In this document: positions 35,147-44,464 of the stretch, one piece after another
Layout of the letters: each line of letters starts with the position of its first letter
Numbering within the stretch: position 1 is the first letter of the stretch
Assembly (NCBI GenBank): GCA_964618455.1
Contig: CAZUAQ010000004.1
Span: 62,001 to 126,000, forward strand
Length of the DNA: 64,000 bases
Origin: CAZUAQ01 sp964618455
GTDB taxonomy: Bacteria > Planctomycetota > Phycisphaerae > UBA1845 > PWPN01
Direction of reading: 5' to 3'
The notes under the pieces: model-generated
Database searches by the model: none
What the model was told of the DNA's origin: nothing
Seen by the model: the letters and a program-made list of their open reading frames with translations, nothing else
Translations under genes and position numbers: made by a program

Positions 35147-38050
35147 ATGCTCAGCGTACACAACAAGTCAATGATCTCATGGATCCTGCTCGCCCTGATG
35201 GGCGTCTGTTTCCTGTCGGGTGTGCCGGCGTTGGCGCAGGATCCGCCCGGCGACGGCGGCGAAGGCGCCGAAGCCACGACAACGGAAAATGTGGATGAAG
35301 AGACCGAAACCGAAGGAAGCGGGGAACTCCGAAATCCTTATCCGCCCTTCTTGTGGTGGATCGCTCCGATCGGAGCGGGTGTCGCCCTTTACTTCGCGTA
35401 CAAGTTTTACAAGGAAGTTGAGGCGGCGGACCAGGGCGACCCGGAGATGATCGAGATCGCCGGCCATGTCAGCGAAGGCGCGATGGCTTACTTGAAACGT
35501 CAATACAAAGTCGTGGCTGTCGTGTTTGCAGTCTTGTTCGGAGTCCTGGCCTGGATGGCTTATGGGCTGCACGTTCAGAACGGCATCGTGCCTTTCGCGT
35601 TTTTGACTGGAGGTTTCTTCAGCGGTCTTTGCGGTTTCCTGGGTATGAAGACGGCCACGCTCGCGAGCAACCGGACGGCGGCGGCGGCACGGAAGAGCTT
35701 GAACGAGGGTCTGGTTGTGGCGTTCCGTGCGGGCGCGGTCATGGGCCTCGTGGTCGTCGGCTTCGCCCTGATAGACATTTGTGCGTGGCTGCTTGCACTT
35801 CTCATCTTCACCAATATTGATTTACCGACGATTACTGTGGTGATGCTGACGTTCGGCATGGGGGCGTCGACACAGGCGCTCTTCGCTCGTGTCGGCGGCG
35901 GTATCTACACCAAAGCGGCGGACGTCGGTGCCGACCTCGTCGGCAAGGTGGAAGCGGGTATTCCTGAAGACGATGCCCGCAACCCGGCAACGATTGCGGA
36001 TAACGTCGGCGACAACGTCGGCGACGTGGCGGGCATGGGTGCGGACCTGTACGAGTCGTACGCCGGCTCGATTCTCGCGACGGCGGCATTGGGCATTGCC
36101 GCGTCGGTGGCTCTCTTCGGATCCGGAACTCAGGAGAGTCTCGACTACGGTATTCGCTTCGTGGCGGCGCCGATGGTGCTGGCCGGTGTCGGTATCCTGT
36201 TGAGCATCGCCGGTATCTACTTGGTGAAGACCAAAGAAGGCGCCAGCATGACGGAGCTCATGGGCGCATTGGGTAAGGGCGTCAACGGCAGCAGCCTCAT
36301 GATCGCCGGTGCCGGCTTCATCGTTTCATGGTTAGTGCTCGGTCCGATTCCGGAGGTCGACGGTTACGATGTCAGTTGGATCGGCATCTGGGCGAGCATG
36401 GTGAGCGGCCTTGTGGCAGGCATCATCATCGGCAAGGCGACGGAGTATTACACCAGCTACGAGTACGGGCCGACCAAGCGAATCAGCGAGCAGGGCATCA
36501 CCGGCCCGGCGACGATCATCATCAGCGGTATCGCCGAAGGCATGAAGAGCACATGGGCTTCACTGGCGACGATCATCGTGGCGATTCTGGCGGCGTTCAT
36601 CTTCGCCGGCGGGGGTCACGAGTTCATGCTCGGGCTGTACGGCGTGGGCTTCGCGGCGGTCGGCATGCTGGCCACGCTGGGTATCACGCTGGCGACGGAC
36701 GCCTACGGTCCCATCGCCGACAATGCGGGCGGTAACGCCGAGATGACCGGCCAGGATCCCTCGGTCCGTGAGCGTACCGACGCCCTCGATTCGCTGGGCA
36801 ACACGACTGCGGCCACGGGTAAAGGTTTCGCCATCGGATCGGCGGCGCTGACTGCGTTGGCGCTGCTGGCCGCGTATGTTGAAGAGGTCCGCATGGGCCA
36901 GATTCACGAAGCTCACGCCATCGTCGACACGATTGAGGAACTTGAAACTCCCATGCCGAACAATGCGGTCTACATGGGCCACGGCAAATTCGCGACGCGC
37001 CTGGGCGAAGGAGAGAGTACCAGCGCCTACGGTGCGTTCATGCTGCTGAACCGACGCGAGATTCCCGAGCAAGCGCGAGCGGAAATGCAGAAAGAAGGCC
37101 AAGATCTCATCATTCAACTTGATGAGCAGACTGAGGAAGAGCGAGAGAACGCGAAGGAGTCGGGCTATGTGCGTACCGCGCCTTACGTTGACAAAGATGG
37201 AAAGGAGCACACCCTCGAACTGGTGCCGTCGCGTGATGCCTCGCTCGCACAATTCATGGATTATTACGACGTCAACCTGATGAATCCGAAGGTATTGTGC
37301 GGGATGTTCTCGGGTGTGCTGCTGGCCTTCCTGTTCTGTGCGCTGACGATGGAGGCGGTAGGCCGCGCGGCCAACGCGATGATGATCGAGTGCCGCCGGC
37401 AGTTCGAGAAGATCCGCCAGTCGTTGCGCGACGAGGGCAAGGACGAAGCCTTCGTCCAGAATCCGGACAACTGGCCCAAGCGCGTCACCGTGGAGGGCCA
37501 TGAGTATCCCGACTATGCGAACTGCGTGGCGATCTCGACCGCCGGGGCGCAGAAGGAGATGGTCTTCCCGTCGCTTCTGGCGATCATCGTTCCGATTCTC
37601 GTCGGCCTGCTGTTCGGCGTGCCGGGCGTGATGGGTCTGCTGGCGGGCGGCCTGACGAGCGGCTTCGCCGTGGCGATCTTCATGGCCAACGCCGGTGGTG
37701 CGTGGGACAACGCCAAGAAACTGATCGAGACGTACGGCAAGATCACCGCCAAGGAGATGAAAGAGGACGTGGCGGTGCAGAACAAGATTCCCGAGGCGAT
37801 TCGCGCCGACATCCTCAACCGCGCGGAACTGGCCATTCAGTCCGGCAAACCCGACGAGATCGTCTACGGAAAGGGCTCGGAGGATCACAAGGCCGGCGTC
37901 GTGGGCGACACGGTCGGCGATCCGTTCAAGGACACCTCCGGCCCGAGCCTGAACATTCTCATCAAGCTGATGAGCATGGTGTCGGTCGTGTTCGCGGGGC
38001 TGATCGTCAAGTATGCCCCGCAGATCAGCGCCTTCCTCGGCCTGGGCTGA
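35147..38050 (+). CDS. hppA: Membrane-bound ion-translocating pyrophosphatase, K+-dependent type, enlarged
   Basis: Protein of 967 residues, against about 650-800 for most bacterial members. It hydrolyses pyrophosphate and pumps H+ (or Na+) across the membrane. The active-site loops are clear: DVGADLVGK (about 259) with DNVGDNVGDVAGMGADLYES, DAYGPIADNAGG, GNTTAATGKG (about 550) and VGDTVGDPFKDTSGPS. Ala after GNTTA marks the potassium-dependent class. Extra parts are a signal-like N-terminus ending VPALAQ with an acidic linker, a hydrophilic insert of about 105-125 residues near 582-708, and about 25 extra residues before the last active loop. ATG 35147 follows AGAGG. A hairpin terminator follows. 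Confidence 0.95.
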   Translation: MLSVHNKSMISWILLALMGVCFLSGVPALAQDPPGDGGEGAEATTTENVDEETETEGSGELRNPYPPFLWWIAPIGAGVALYFAYKFYKEVEAADQGDPEMIEIAGHVSEGAMAYLKRQYKVVAVVFAVLFGVLAWMAYGLHVQNGIVPFAFLTGGFFSGLCGFLGMKTATLASNRTAAAARKSLNEGLVVAFRAGAVMGLVVVGFALIDICAWLLALLIFTNIDLPTITVVMLTFGMGASTQALFARVGGGIYTKAADVGADLVGKVEAGIPEDDARNPATIADNVGDNVGDVAGMGADLYESYAGSILATAALGIAASVALFGSGTQESLDYGIRFVAAPMVLAGVGILLSIAGIYLVKTKEGASMTELMGALGKGVNGSSLMIAGAGFIVSWLVLGPIPEVDGYDVSWIGIWASMVSGLVAGIIIGKATEYYTSYEYGPTKRISEQGITGPATIIISGIAEGMKSTWASLATIIVAILAAFIFAGGGHEFMLGLYGVGFAAVGMLATLGITLATDAYGPIADNAGGNAEMTGQDPSVRERTDALDSLGNTTAATGKGFAIGSAALTALALLAAYVEEVRMGQIHEAHAIVDTIEELETPMPNNAVYMGHGKFATRLGEGESTSAYGAFMLLNRREIPEQARAEMQKEGQDLIIQLDEQTEEERENAKESGYVRTAPYVDKDGKEHTLELVPSRDASLAQFMDYYDVNLMNPKVLCGMFSGVLLAFLFCALTMEAVGRAANAMMIECRRQFEKIRQSLRDEGKDEAFVQNPDNWPKRVTVEGHEYPDYANCVAISTAGAQKEMVFPSLLAIIVPILVGLLFGVPGVMGLLAGGLTSGFAVAIFMANAGGAWDNAKKLIETYGKITAKEMKEDVAVQNKIPEAIRADILNRAELAIQSGKPDEIVYGKGSEDHKAGVVGDTVGDPFKDTSGPSLNILIKLMSMVSVVFAGLIVKYAPQISAFLGLG

Positions 38051-38106
38051 TCGCACGAGCGCCCCTCCAGGCCATCGACCCTGGCGGACAGAGATGAAGA
38101 ACCACA

Positions 38107-38146
38107 CGCGGGGAACATCGTCATCACGGTGTTCCCCGCGTTCGTT
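38107..38146 (+). terminator. Hairpin terminator after hppA
   Basis: CGCGGGGAACA (38107-38117) and TGTTCCCCGCG (38130-38140) form a perfect 11-bp stem with a 12-base loop, followed by the moderately T-rich TTCGTT. It starts 57 bases after the hppA stop and separates hppA from the next pair of genes. Confidence 0.75.
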
Positions 38147-38213
38147 GACGCCGCGATCCAGCTTACTTACGATTCCCCCATCACGAGGGGAGCAATCACA
38201 CGGGAGCGCTTGC

Positions 38214-38633
38214 ATGAAACCGCTGCACAAGAAACTGATCGTTGCCGGTGTCGTGGTGGTTGCGATCATCATCGCTGCCGCGACGCTCCTTCCCGGTATC
38301 ATTGCACGCATGCCGCGCGAGATCGAAGGGACGATCACCTGGATCGATGCGGACACGCGCGAAGCTTCGCTCGAGTACCTTCACCCGCGTAAGGGAACAC
38401 GTAAGAACATGACGCAAGTCATGCCCGAGGACATTCCCATCACCATCGACGAGCAGCCTGCCAAGCTCGAGGACTTCCACGTGGGCGACCGGGTCCTCGT
38501 CCGTTTCACATGGGACAAGGCCGCGGGTGAACTGAACCCCCTGGCGGTGACGTTGATCGAGCGCGGCGCGCCCACCGGGGACGTATCTCCGCCCGATGCA
38601 AACTCGGATCAACCCAAGGGAACCGAGCAATGA
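38214..38633 (+). CDS. Small single-helix membrane protein with periplasmic beta domain, unknown
   Basis: Protein of 139 residues. A basic N-terminus and one membrane helix (LIVAGVVVVAIIIAAATLLPGII) anchor a soluble domain of about 100 residues. That domain has strands EIEGTITWIDADTREASLEY, a PITID segment and HVGDRVLVRFTWDK, a small OB/SH3-like barrel by appearance. No named family is recognised. GGGAG eight bases before ATG 38214 fixes the start. Its stop overlaps the next gene's ATG (ATGA), so it is co-translated with the anchored phosphatase and may act with it. Confidence 0.75.
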   Translation: MKPLHKKLIVAGVVVVAIIIAAATLLPGIIARMPREIEGTITWIDADTREASLEYLHPRKGTRKNMTQVMPEDIPITIDEQPAKLEDFHVGDRVLVRFTWDKAAGELNPLAVTLIERGAPTGDVSPPDANSDQPKGTEQ

Positions 38634-39952
38634 GCAGCCCCCCAACTGATACGAACGTTCCCCCCAAAGACACCGACGCCCAGGCCGTTAAGATGCGCCG
38701 ACGCCGATTGATCGTGAAACTCATGATCGTCGAAGCGATCATCATCATGGCGTTGTTCGTGGGAATCGCGATCTACTTCACCAGCCGGCCCTCCGGCCCG
38801 ATCTCCGCCGGGCCGATGATCCAGTTGCCCGCACAGGACGGCTTCACCGTGGTCTGGAAGACCACGCTGGAGGAGCCGCTGCAATTGAAGGTGGCCCCCG
38901 AGGAGATCCCGGATGCGACGCAGGTGCTCCCCGCCGGCTGCGAGAAGGGCATCTGCCGCGTGGACGTGAGCGGACTCGAACCGGGCACGCGCTACACTTA
39001 TGCCGTCCGCACGACCACCGAACCTGTGCAGACGCTGGCCGAAGGCGTGACCCGCACCGACCCGGGGCCGGGACAGCCGTTTCGTTTCATCGCCTTCGGA
39101 GACAGCGGCTCGGGGTACAAGCAGCAGTTTGATCTCGCCAAGGTCATGGTCAAGCAGGATCCTGACCTCGTTGTGCATACCGGCGACCTGATTTATCCCG
39201 AGGGCGCCGCCGAGGACTACGTCCCCAAGTTCTACGAGCCTTACGAAGGGCTGATCCGCCGGGCCGCGTTCATGCCCGCCATCGGCAATCACGACTTCGA
39301 CGATACCGGCGGCGGCCCCCTGCTCGACAACTTCGTCCTGCCGGAGAACGGACCGACCGGCCCCCAGTTTCCCCTCGAACGCTGCTACTGGTTCGACTTC
39401 GGGGACGTGCGATTCTTCTGCCTCGATTCCAACGTGAGCTTCGCCACGCTGCGTGACACCATCGGCCCCTGGCTCGATGAACAACTCGGGAAGGCAACCA
39501 ACCGCTGGAAAGTCATCTACTTTCACCATCCCGTCTACACGAACAGCAAGTACACCGCCCACGGGTCCATCCGGCAGGTGGTCCTTCCCCTGGCGGACAA
39601 GTGGCACGTCGAACTGATTCTCCTCGGCCATGCCCACATGTACGAGCGGTCGAAGCCGATGCACAACGATGAGATCGCCGAACCCGGCCACGGCACCGTT
39701 CACATCACCACAGGCGCGGGCGGCGGAAAGCTGACGGACATCCCCCAGCCCACGCCGGACTTCCTGGTCAAGCAGGACAACTCTCAGCACAGCTTTACAC
39801 TCTTCGACGTCACGCCCGAGACGATGCACATCCGGCAGGTCGCACTGGATGAGACGGTGATGGACGACTTTAAAATCGCCAAACGAACACCCCCGCTGCC
39901 CGAAGCGGTAGTGAAAGATGCTGGTCGGATGCCGTCCGGTGCGTCTCCCTGA
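38630..39952 (+). CDS. Membrane-anchored purple acid phosphatase-like metallophosphoesterase
   Basis: Protein of 440 residues. A cytoplasmic N-terminus of about 30 residues precedes one uncleaved membrane helix (LMIVEAIIIMALFVGIAIYF). A fibronectin-like domain follows (FTVVWKTTLEEPLQLKV, LEPGTRYTYAVRTTTE). The metallophosphoesterase domain has all five ligand blocks: GDSGSGYK, HTGDLIYP, IGNHDFDD, FHHPVYT and LGHAHMYERS. It should act on phosphate esters in the periplasm or paryphoplasm. It is the second phosphatase of this type in the window; the other is a soluble secreted form. It overlaps the upstream small membrane protein gene by four bases. Confidence 0.87.
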   Translation: MSSPPTDTNVPPKDTDAQAVKMRRRRLIVKLMIVEAIIIMALFVGIAIYFTSRPSGPISAGPMIQLPAQDGFTVVWKTTLEEPLQLKVAPEEIPDATQVLPAGCEKGICRVDVSGLEPGTRYTYAVRTTTEPVQTLAEGVTRTDPGPGQPFRFIAFGDSGSGYKQQFDLAKVMVKQDPDLVVHTGDLIYPEGAAEDYVPKFYEPYEGLIRRAAFMPAIGNHDFDDTGGGPLLDNFVLPENGPTGPQFPLERCYWFDFGDVRFFCLDSNVSFATLRDTIGPWLDEQLGKATNRWKVIYFHHPVYTNSKYTAHGSIRQVVLPLADKWHVELILLGHAHMYERSKPMHNDEIAEPGHGTVHITTGAGGGKLTDIPQPTPDFLVKQDNSQHSFTLFDVTPETMHIRQVALDETVMDDFKIAKRTPPLPEAVVKDAGRMPSGASP

Positions 39953-40072
39953 ATGCATGCCACAGGCCTCACTCAGGACCCGCATTTGGCAGCCTCCTTT
40001 GCAGTGTTTATGCTGGCGCACCGCCGGTGGGACGACGGTCTGTCCTGATGTGATCTACAGGAAATCGGAACG

Positions 40073-42202
40073 ATGCACGATGATGCCACGCCCGTGAATA
40101 CTCATGCCCCACAGAATCCCCACTCATCGTCGGGATCCGTGACCGGGCAAACAGTCGTATCGCACGCCCATCAGGACAACGGGAATGGCATGAACACCGT
40201 CGCCTGGCTGATCGCACTGGCCGGCTGGAGCATCCTGCTGAGCTTCTATCATCTCGATGGCGGCGCGGAGTTCGAGCCGACGGATTGCTGGGTCGCGCAG
40301 ACCGCCCGGGAGATGCTCGAAGCCGACGAGTGGATCATTCCCGTATTCAGCGGCGAAACCCGCCTTCAGAAATCCCCCGGACCCTACTGGGCAGTCATGG
40401 GGCTGAGTGAATTGCACGACGGCGAAGTCACCAAGGTGACGGCCCGCATGCCCAATGCCATCGCCGGTGTCCTTCTGGTGCTGACCGTGTTCTGGCTCAC
40501 GGGGCATATCGCCGGCGATCGCGCCGCCGTCTTTGCCGGGTTTGCGACGCTCTCGAGCGTGGTCTTCCTCTATTGGACGCATCGCGCCGCCAGCGACTTC
40601 GGTCTGGCCTCGCTGATGACGACGTCGCTCGCGTTCCTTTGGGTGGCGTCGGCGATGGAGCCTCCCGGACTGCGGCGTAATCTCTACTGGCTGATCGGCT
40701 ACCTCTTCGCCGGGCTGGCGATGCTGTACAAGATGCCCATGCCACTGGTGTGCATCGGTCTGCCCGCGTGGATATGGCTGATCACCAGAAAGCCGGGGCT
40801 CATGGGGTCGGTCACGATCTTCATTGGCATCTCGCTCGGGCTATACAAGCTGCGGGACTCCTTCCTGGAGACCGACATCGACGCTTTCGTCTCGCTGGGC
40901 GAACAATTCGAGACACAGCCGTGGTTGATGGCGATCCCGGCAGGCGTGGCGGGGTTGATCCTGCTCTGTGCCGGCATCTTCTACATTCGCTACGTCATTT
41001 ATCCCGGCATCTGGCACCTTCTGGGCCTGGCGCTGTTCTTCCTGCCCTGGTTGCCCTGGGTCTGGGCCGTCTACGAAAAGGAGGGTGCCACCGCACTCTA
41101 TAAGTGGCGTGTTGAGTATTTCGACCGTTTCACCGGGGCATTGCCCAACGTGCAGGAGCAGACCTCGTGGGAGTTCTACCTGCTCTACCTGATGGTACCG
41201 CTGGTATTCGTCTTCCCCTATTCACTCTCCATTCCGTTGGCGATCTGGCGAGGATTCAAACCGCCCGCATACGCCGATCGTGGCGGGATGCGCTTCATGC
41301 TCATCTGGTTTTTCAGCCTGCTGGTGTTCCTGACTCTCTCGGTCGGCAAGGAGACGCGTTACTTCCTGCCGGCGGTACCGCCACTGCTGGTTCTGCTGGG
41401 CGTGGAACTGTCCGAGTACTTTGATCCGAAGCGTCGGATGTCCTCGGCCTGGGTGACGCTGTCGTCGATCGCCGCCTATCTCGGTGTACCGATCGCGCTG
41501 GTGGGTGGTGTCTTCGGGCTGCAGAAATGGCAGGAGCACAACGACTTCATCCCCTGGTCAGCGGTCTGGCCGCCGTACCTCGTCATGGCGATCATTCTGG
41601 GCATCGGCTTCCTCGTAGCGATCCGGCTTTACGTCGTCGGCCGGCGGAATGCGTCCTTCGGCATGCTGGTCACGACGATGTGCGTGGCGTGGCTGTGGAT
41701 CTGGCCGCAGTTCATGCCGATCATGGGGTCGGAGAAACCGTTCATCCAGTTCGCCGAGAAACTCCGCGACAAGCTGCCTGCCGACTCGGGTTATCGCGAG
41801 AAGCTGCGGATGATCGGCAGCCAGGACTCGCGCATCACGTGGTACGGAGATATTCGCTTTCCGCGTATCATCGATCAGCTCGACCTGCTGGAGATGCAGG
41901 GCGGCGAGCGATCGCTGGAACGAGAGAAGGAACTCGTCGGCGAGGAAATGGCCGATCAGCTTAACGGCGATGAACTTGTTCTGCTGTTAGCCGGTCGACC
42001 GGACTATATTGAGTTTCGGCTTCGCGCTCCTGCGCAATTGCGCAAGCAGGGCAAGACAATGCCGGACACCTATATCTGGCTTCAAACAGAACTGGGCCCG
42101 AAGCGTAAGCACTTCGTCGTCTTCGGCAACGAGCCACCACCGTGGGGTGCAGTGGAATTGGATCCCCCTAGCAGCATCCTCGAACAATTTGGTGGCGAGT
42201 AA
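40073..42202 (+). CDS. ArnT-like membrane glycosyltransferase (GT83/PMT type)
   Basis: Integral membrane protein of 709 residues with about 11-13 helices. The N-terminal periplasmic loop has TDCWVAQTAREMLEADEWIIP and RLQKSPGPYWAV, the pattern of the ArnT/PMT superfamily, where acidic residues act on a polyprenyl-phosphate sugar donor. A C-terminal soluble domain of about 150 residues follows. It is expected to transfer a sugar from undecaprenyl phosphate to lipid, glycan or protein outside the membrane; donor and acceptor are unknown. AGGAAA lies about ten bases before the ATG. An epimerase and an ArnC-like GT2, possible donor-synthesis enzymes, are close by. Confidence 0.83.
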   Translation: MHDDATPVNTHAPQNPHSSSGSVTGQTVVSHAHQDNGNGMNTVAWLIALAGWSILLSFYHLDGGAEFEPTDCWVAQTAREMLEADEWIIPVFSGETRLQKSPGPYWAVMGLSELHDGEVTKVTARMPNAIAGVLLVLTVFWLTGHIAGDRAAVFAGFATLSSVVFLYWTHRAASDFGLASLMTTSLAFLWVASAMEPPGLRRNLYWLIGYLFAGLAMLYKMPMPLVCIGLPAWIWLITRKPGLMGSVTIFIGISLGLYKLRDSFLETDIDAFVSLGEQFETQPWLMAIPAGVAGLILLCAGIFYIRYVIYPGIWHLLGLALFFLPWLPWVWAVYEKEGATALYKWRVEYFDRFTGALPNVQEQTSWEFYLLYLMVPLVFVFPYSLSIPLAIWRGFKPPAYADRGGMRFMLIWFFSLLVFLTLSVGKETRYFLPAVPPLLVLLGVELSEYFDPKRRMSSAWVTLSSIAAYLGVPIALVGGVFGLQKWQEHNDFIPWSAVWPPYLVMAIILGIGFLVAIRLYVVGRRNASFGMLVTTMCVAWLWIWPQFMPIMGSEKPFIQFAEKLRDKLPADSGYREKLRMIGSQDSRITWYGDIRFPRIIDQLDLLEMQGGERSLEREKELVGEEMADQLNGDELVLLLAGRPDYIEFRLRAPAQLRKQGKTMPDTYIWLQTELGPKRKHFVVFGNEPPPWGAVELDPPSSILEQFGGE

Positions 42203-42239
42203 GCTGAAGAAGATCTTGTGTCATTCAGGGGCGCGCTGC

Positions 42240-43187
42240 TCAAGGACTCTTCCGCCGATACCATTCGACGAACTTCGGCAGGCCGTCGGTCAGCGGCGTC
42301 GCCGGTTCGTAGCCCAGCTCTTCGCGTGCGCGTGAGACGTCGGCGTGCGTGAGTGTCACGTCGCCCGGTTGTTCCGGCTTTCGCTCGATCGTCGCCTTCT
42401 TTCCCGTGGCGGAGGCGATGGCCTGGATAAGCGCATCCAGGCGGGTCGGCTTGGCGCCGCCGAGATTGTAGATGCGATAGCCCGTGCACCGATCCAGCGC
42501 CGCCACCGTCCCCGCGATGATGTCGTCGACGTAGGTGTGATCGCGCTCCATGCTGCCGTCCCCGAACATGGGGATGGGCTGTCCCGATTCGATCAGCCGC
42601 GTGAACTTGTGGATGGCGAGGTCCGGACGCTGGCGCGGGCCGAACACGGTGAAGAAACGCAAGCATGTGACGCTCAGATCGTGCAGATGGTGGTACGTGT
42701 GGCAGAGAAGCTCGCCGGCGCGCTTGGTGGCGGCGTAGGGCGAGATCGGATGATCCACCGGCAGCGTTTCGCGAAACGGCGCGTCTGCACAGTTGCCGTA
42801 AACGCTCGAACTGCTGGCGAACACGAACCGCGGCACACGATTCACCCGGGCGGCCTCGAGCATGACCACGGTGCCCTGCACGTTCACGTCGGTGTAGAGT
42901 TCCGGGTTCTCAATGGAGGGCCTCACGCCCGCGCGTGCCGCCAGGTGCACGATCCCCTCCGCGCCGCGCGTCACTTCGCGCATGAGCTCGCGGTCGCGAA
43001 TGTCCCCCTCGACGAACGTGAAGTCGCCCTGCCTCGCACATGCGGCAAGATTCTCCCGCTTGACCGCCGGATCATAGAACGCATCGAGATTGTCAATCCC
43101 GATAACGCGACCCCCTCGGCCCAGCAGGGCTTCGGTCAGGTGAGATCCGATAAAACCGGCAGCGCCGGTCACGCAAATGGTGGCCAT
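42240..43187 (-). CDS. NAD-dependent nucleotide-sugar epimerase (UDP-glucuronate/UDP-glucose 4-epimerase type)
   Basis: Extended short-chain dehydrogenase of 315 residues. VTGAAGFIGSHL binds NAD; FASSSSVYG and YAATKRAGE supply the Ser/Tyr/Lys catalytic set; GDGSMERDHTYVDDI binds the nucleotide. The spacing DNLDAFYDPAVKREN resembles UDP-glucuronate 4-epimerases. The product would be a galacto-configured nucleotide sugar. It converges with the ArnT-like gene (37-base gap) and diverges from the GT2 gene (290 bases), between two likely consumers of its product. Confidence 0.85.
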   Translation of the reverse strand: MATICVTGAAGFIGSHLTEALLGRGGRVIGIDNLDAFYDPAVKRENLAACARQGDFTFVEGDIRDRELMREVTRGAEGIVHLAARAGVRPSIENPELYTDVNVQGTVVMLEAARVNRVPRFVFASSSSVYGNCADAPFRETLPVDHPISPYAATKRAGELLCHTYHHLHDLSVTCLRFFTVFGPRQRPDLAIHKFTRLIESGQPIPMFGDGSMERDHTYVDDIIAGTVAALDRCTGYRIYNLGGAKPTRLDALIQAIASATGKKATIERKPEQPGDVTLTHADVSRAREELGYEPATPLTDGLPKFVEWYRRKSP

Positions 43188-43477
43188 GACGAAGTCTCTT
43201 ACCGAGAGAAGATTGTCTGGATAAACACGGTTGCACGCGACGCTTCAGTACCCAACCCGGGCTCCGATCACCGGCTTGGGCATGAAGCGACGAGAGAGCT
43301 ATTATATCGGATATCCCTTGTCCGCCCAGCGGGCATCGATTAGATTACTTCGCTTAGATCACGCCCTTGGGCGAACCTTTTTTCTCAAGCCGGCGGCGAG
43401 GTTGGTCCGAAGACAACGCTTTCCATTCCAGGCAACGACGATCCTGGAAACTTTGAGACTACGGGATTCAAGACACC

Positions 43478-44464
43478 ATGCTGGATCTGAGCATCATCAT
43501 CCCCGTGTATAATGAAGAGGCGAATGTCGCGCCACTGGTGGAGAATGTCGTCCGCGAGGCGGGAAAACTCGACCGCACCTACGAGGTCATTCTCGTGAAC
43601 GACGGGAGCACGGACGGCTCAATACAAGCATTGGACGAGGCTGCCGACACGCACCGCGCGGTCAAGGTCGTCCACTTCGCCCAGAACTGCGGGCAGACCG
43701 CCGCCATGGCCGCGGGATGGTACTACGCCTCCGGCAAGGTCAGGGTCTACCTCGACGGCGATCGCCAGAACGATCCCTCGGACATCGCCCCCCTGCTGAA
43801 CAAACTCGACGAAGGCTACGCCTGCGTGAGCGGATGGCGTAAGAATCGCCAGGATGCCGGGCTGCGAAGCCTCTTCTCCCGAGTCGCCAACCGGCTGATC
43901 CGCCACCTGGCGCGTGTGCCGATTCACGATCTCGGCTGCACGCTCAAAGCCTACCGCCACGATGCCCTCGACCCGCGCGAGCTCTTCGGTGAAATGCACC
44001 GCTTTCTGCCGATCTACGTCCAGGCGCGGGGCGGACGCGTGGGTGAACTGGTCGTCAAGCATCACCCGCGCGTGGCGGGCGAAAGCAAGTATGGCCTGGA
44101 TCGAACGTTCCGCGTGATCTCCGACCTGTTCCTCGTTCGCGTCCTGCTGAAGTACCGCACACGGCCCTCGCACATGTTCGCTAAGATGACGCAGTATCTC
44201 GCCTTGGGATCGGGAGCGTCGTTCGTGGTGGGGGCGGCGGCGGGAGCGCTAGCGTCGAATTGGATGTGGTTCGTTCTTGGATTCCTGTCGATGCTGATCC
44301 TCGGCGTGGGCGGCATCGTCGTCATGTCCGTGGGCTGGACCACTGAACTGATCATGCGAAACCGCTACGCTCAGAGCAGTGCCCTTCCCTGGCGGGTGGA
44401 GCGGTTTGTCAATCTCGATGCCGAATCCGCCGGGCCGCAGGTCAAATCAATCTCAGCCGCCTGA
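43478..44464 (+). CDS. GT2 polyprenyl-phosphate glycosyltransferase (ArnC/DPM1-like)
   Basis: Protein of 328 residues. The GT-A domain has IIIPVYNEEANV, LVNDGSTDGS, YLDGDRQNDPSDI (the metal-binding Asp motif) and GCTLKAYRHD. Two C-terminal membrane helices (about 238-265 and 270-293) are as in ArnC, GtrB and Dpm1-type enzymes. These load a sugar from UDP or GDP onto undecaprenyl phosphate on the cytoplasmic face. The lipid-linked sugar could be used by the ArnT-like protein at 40-42 kb (inference from family pairing). Its last 12 bases overlap the end of the convergent gene. Confidence 0.88.
   Translation: MLDLSIIIPVYNEEANVAPLVENVVREAGKLDRTYEVILVNDGSTDGSIQALDEAADTHRAVKVVHFAQNCGQTAAMAAGWYYASGKVRVYLDGDRQNDPSDIAPLLNKLDEGYACVSGWRKNRQDAGLRSLFSRVANRLIRHLARVPIHDLGCTLKAYRHDALDPRELFGEMHRFLPIYVQARGGRVGELVVKHHPRVAGESKYGLDRTFRVISDLFLVRVLLKYRTRPSHMFAKMTQYLALGSGASFVVGAAAGALASNWMWFVLGFLSMLILGVGGIVVMSVGWTTELIMRNRYAQSSALPWRVERFVNLDAESAGPQVKSISAA

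Noticed and set aside
36560..38356. 598-codon minus-strand frame opposite hppA
   Set aside because: Antisense shadow; hppA motifs on plus are unambiguous, and the frame also runs through the hppA terminator.
43362..43386. Possible terminator CGCCCTTGGGCG followed by TTTTTT
   Set aside because: The loop would have only two bases with a five-pair stem, the T run starts several bases later, and no plus-strand gene ends there.
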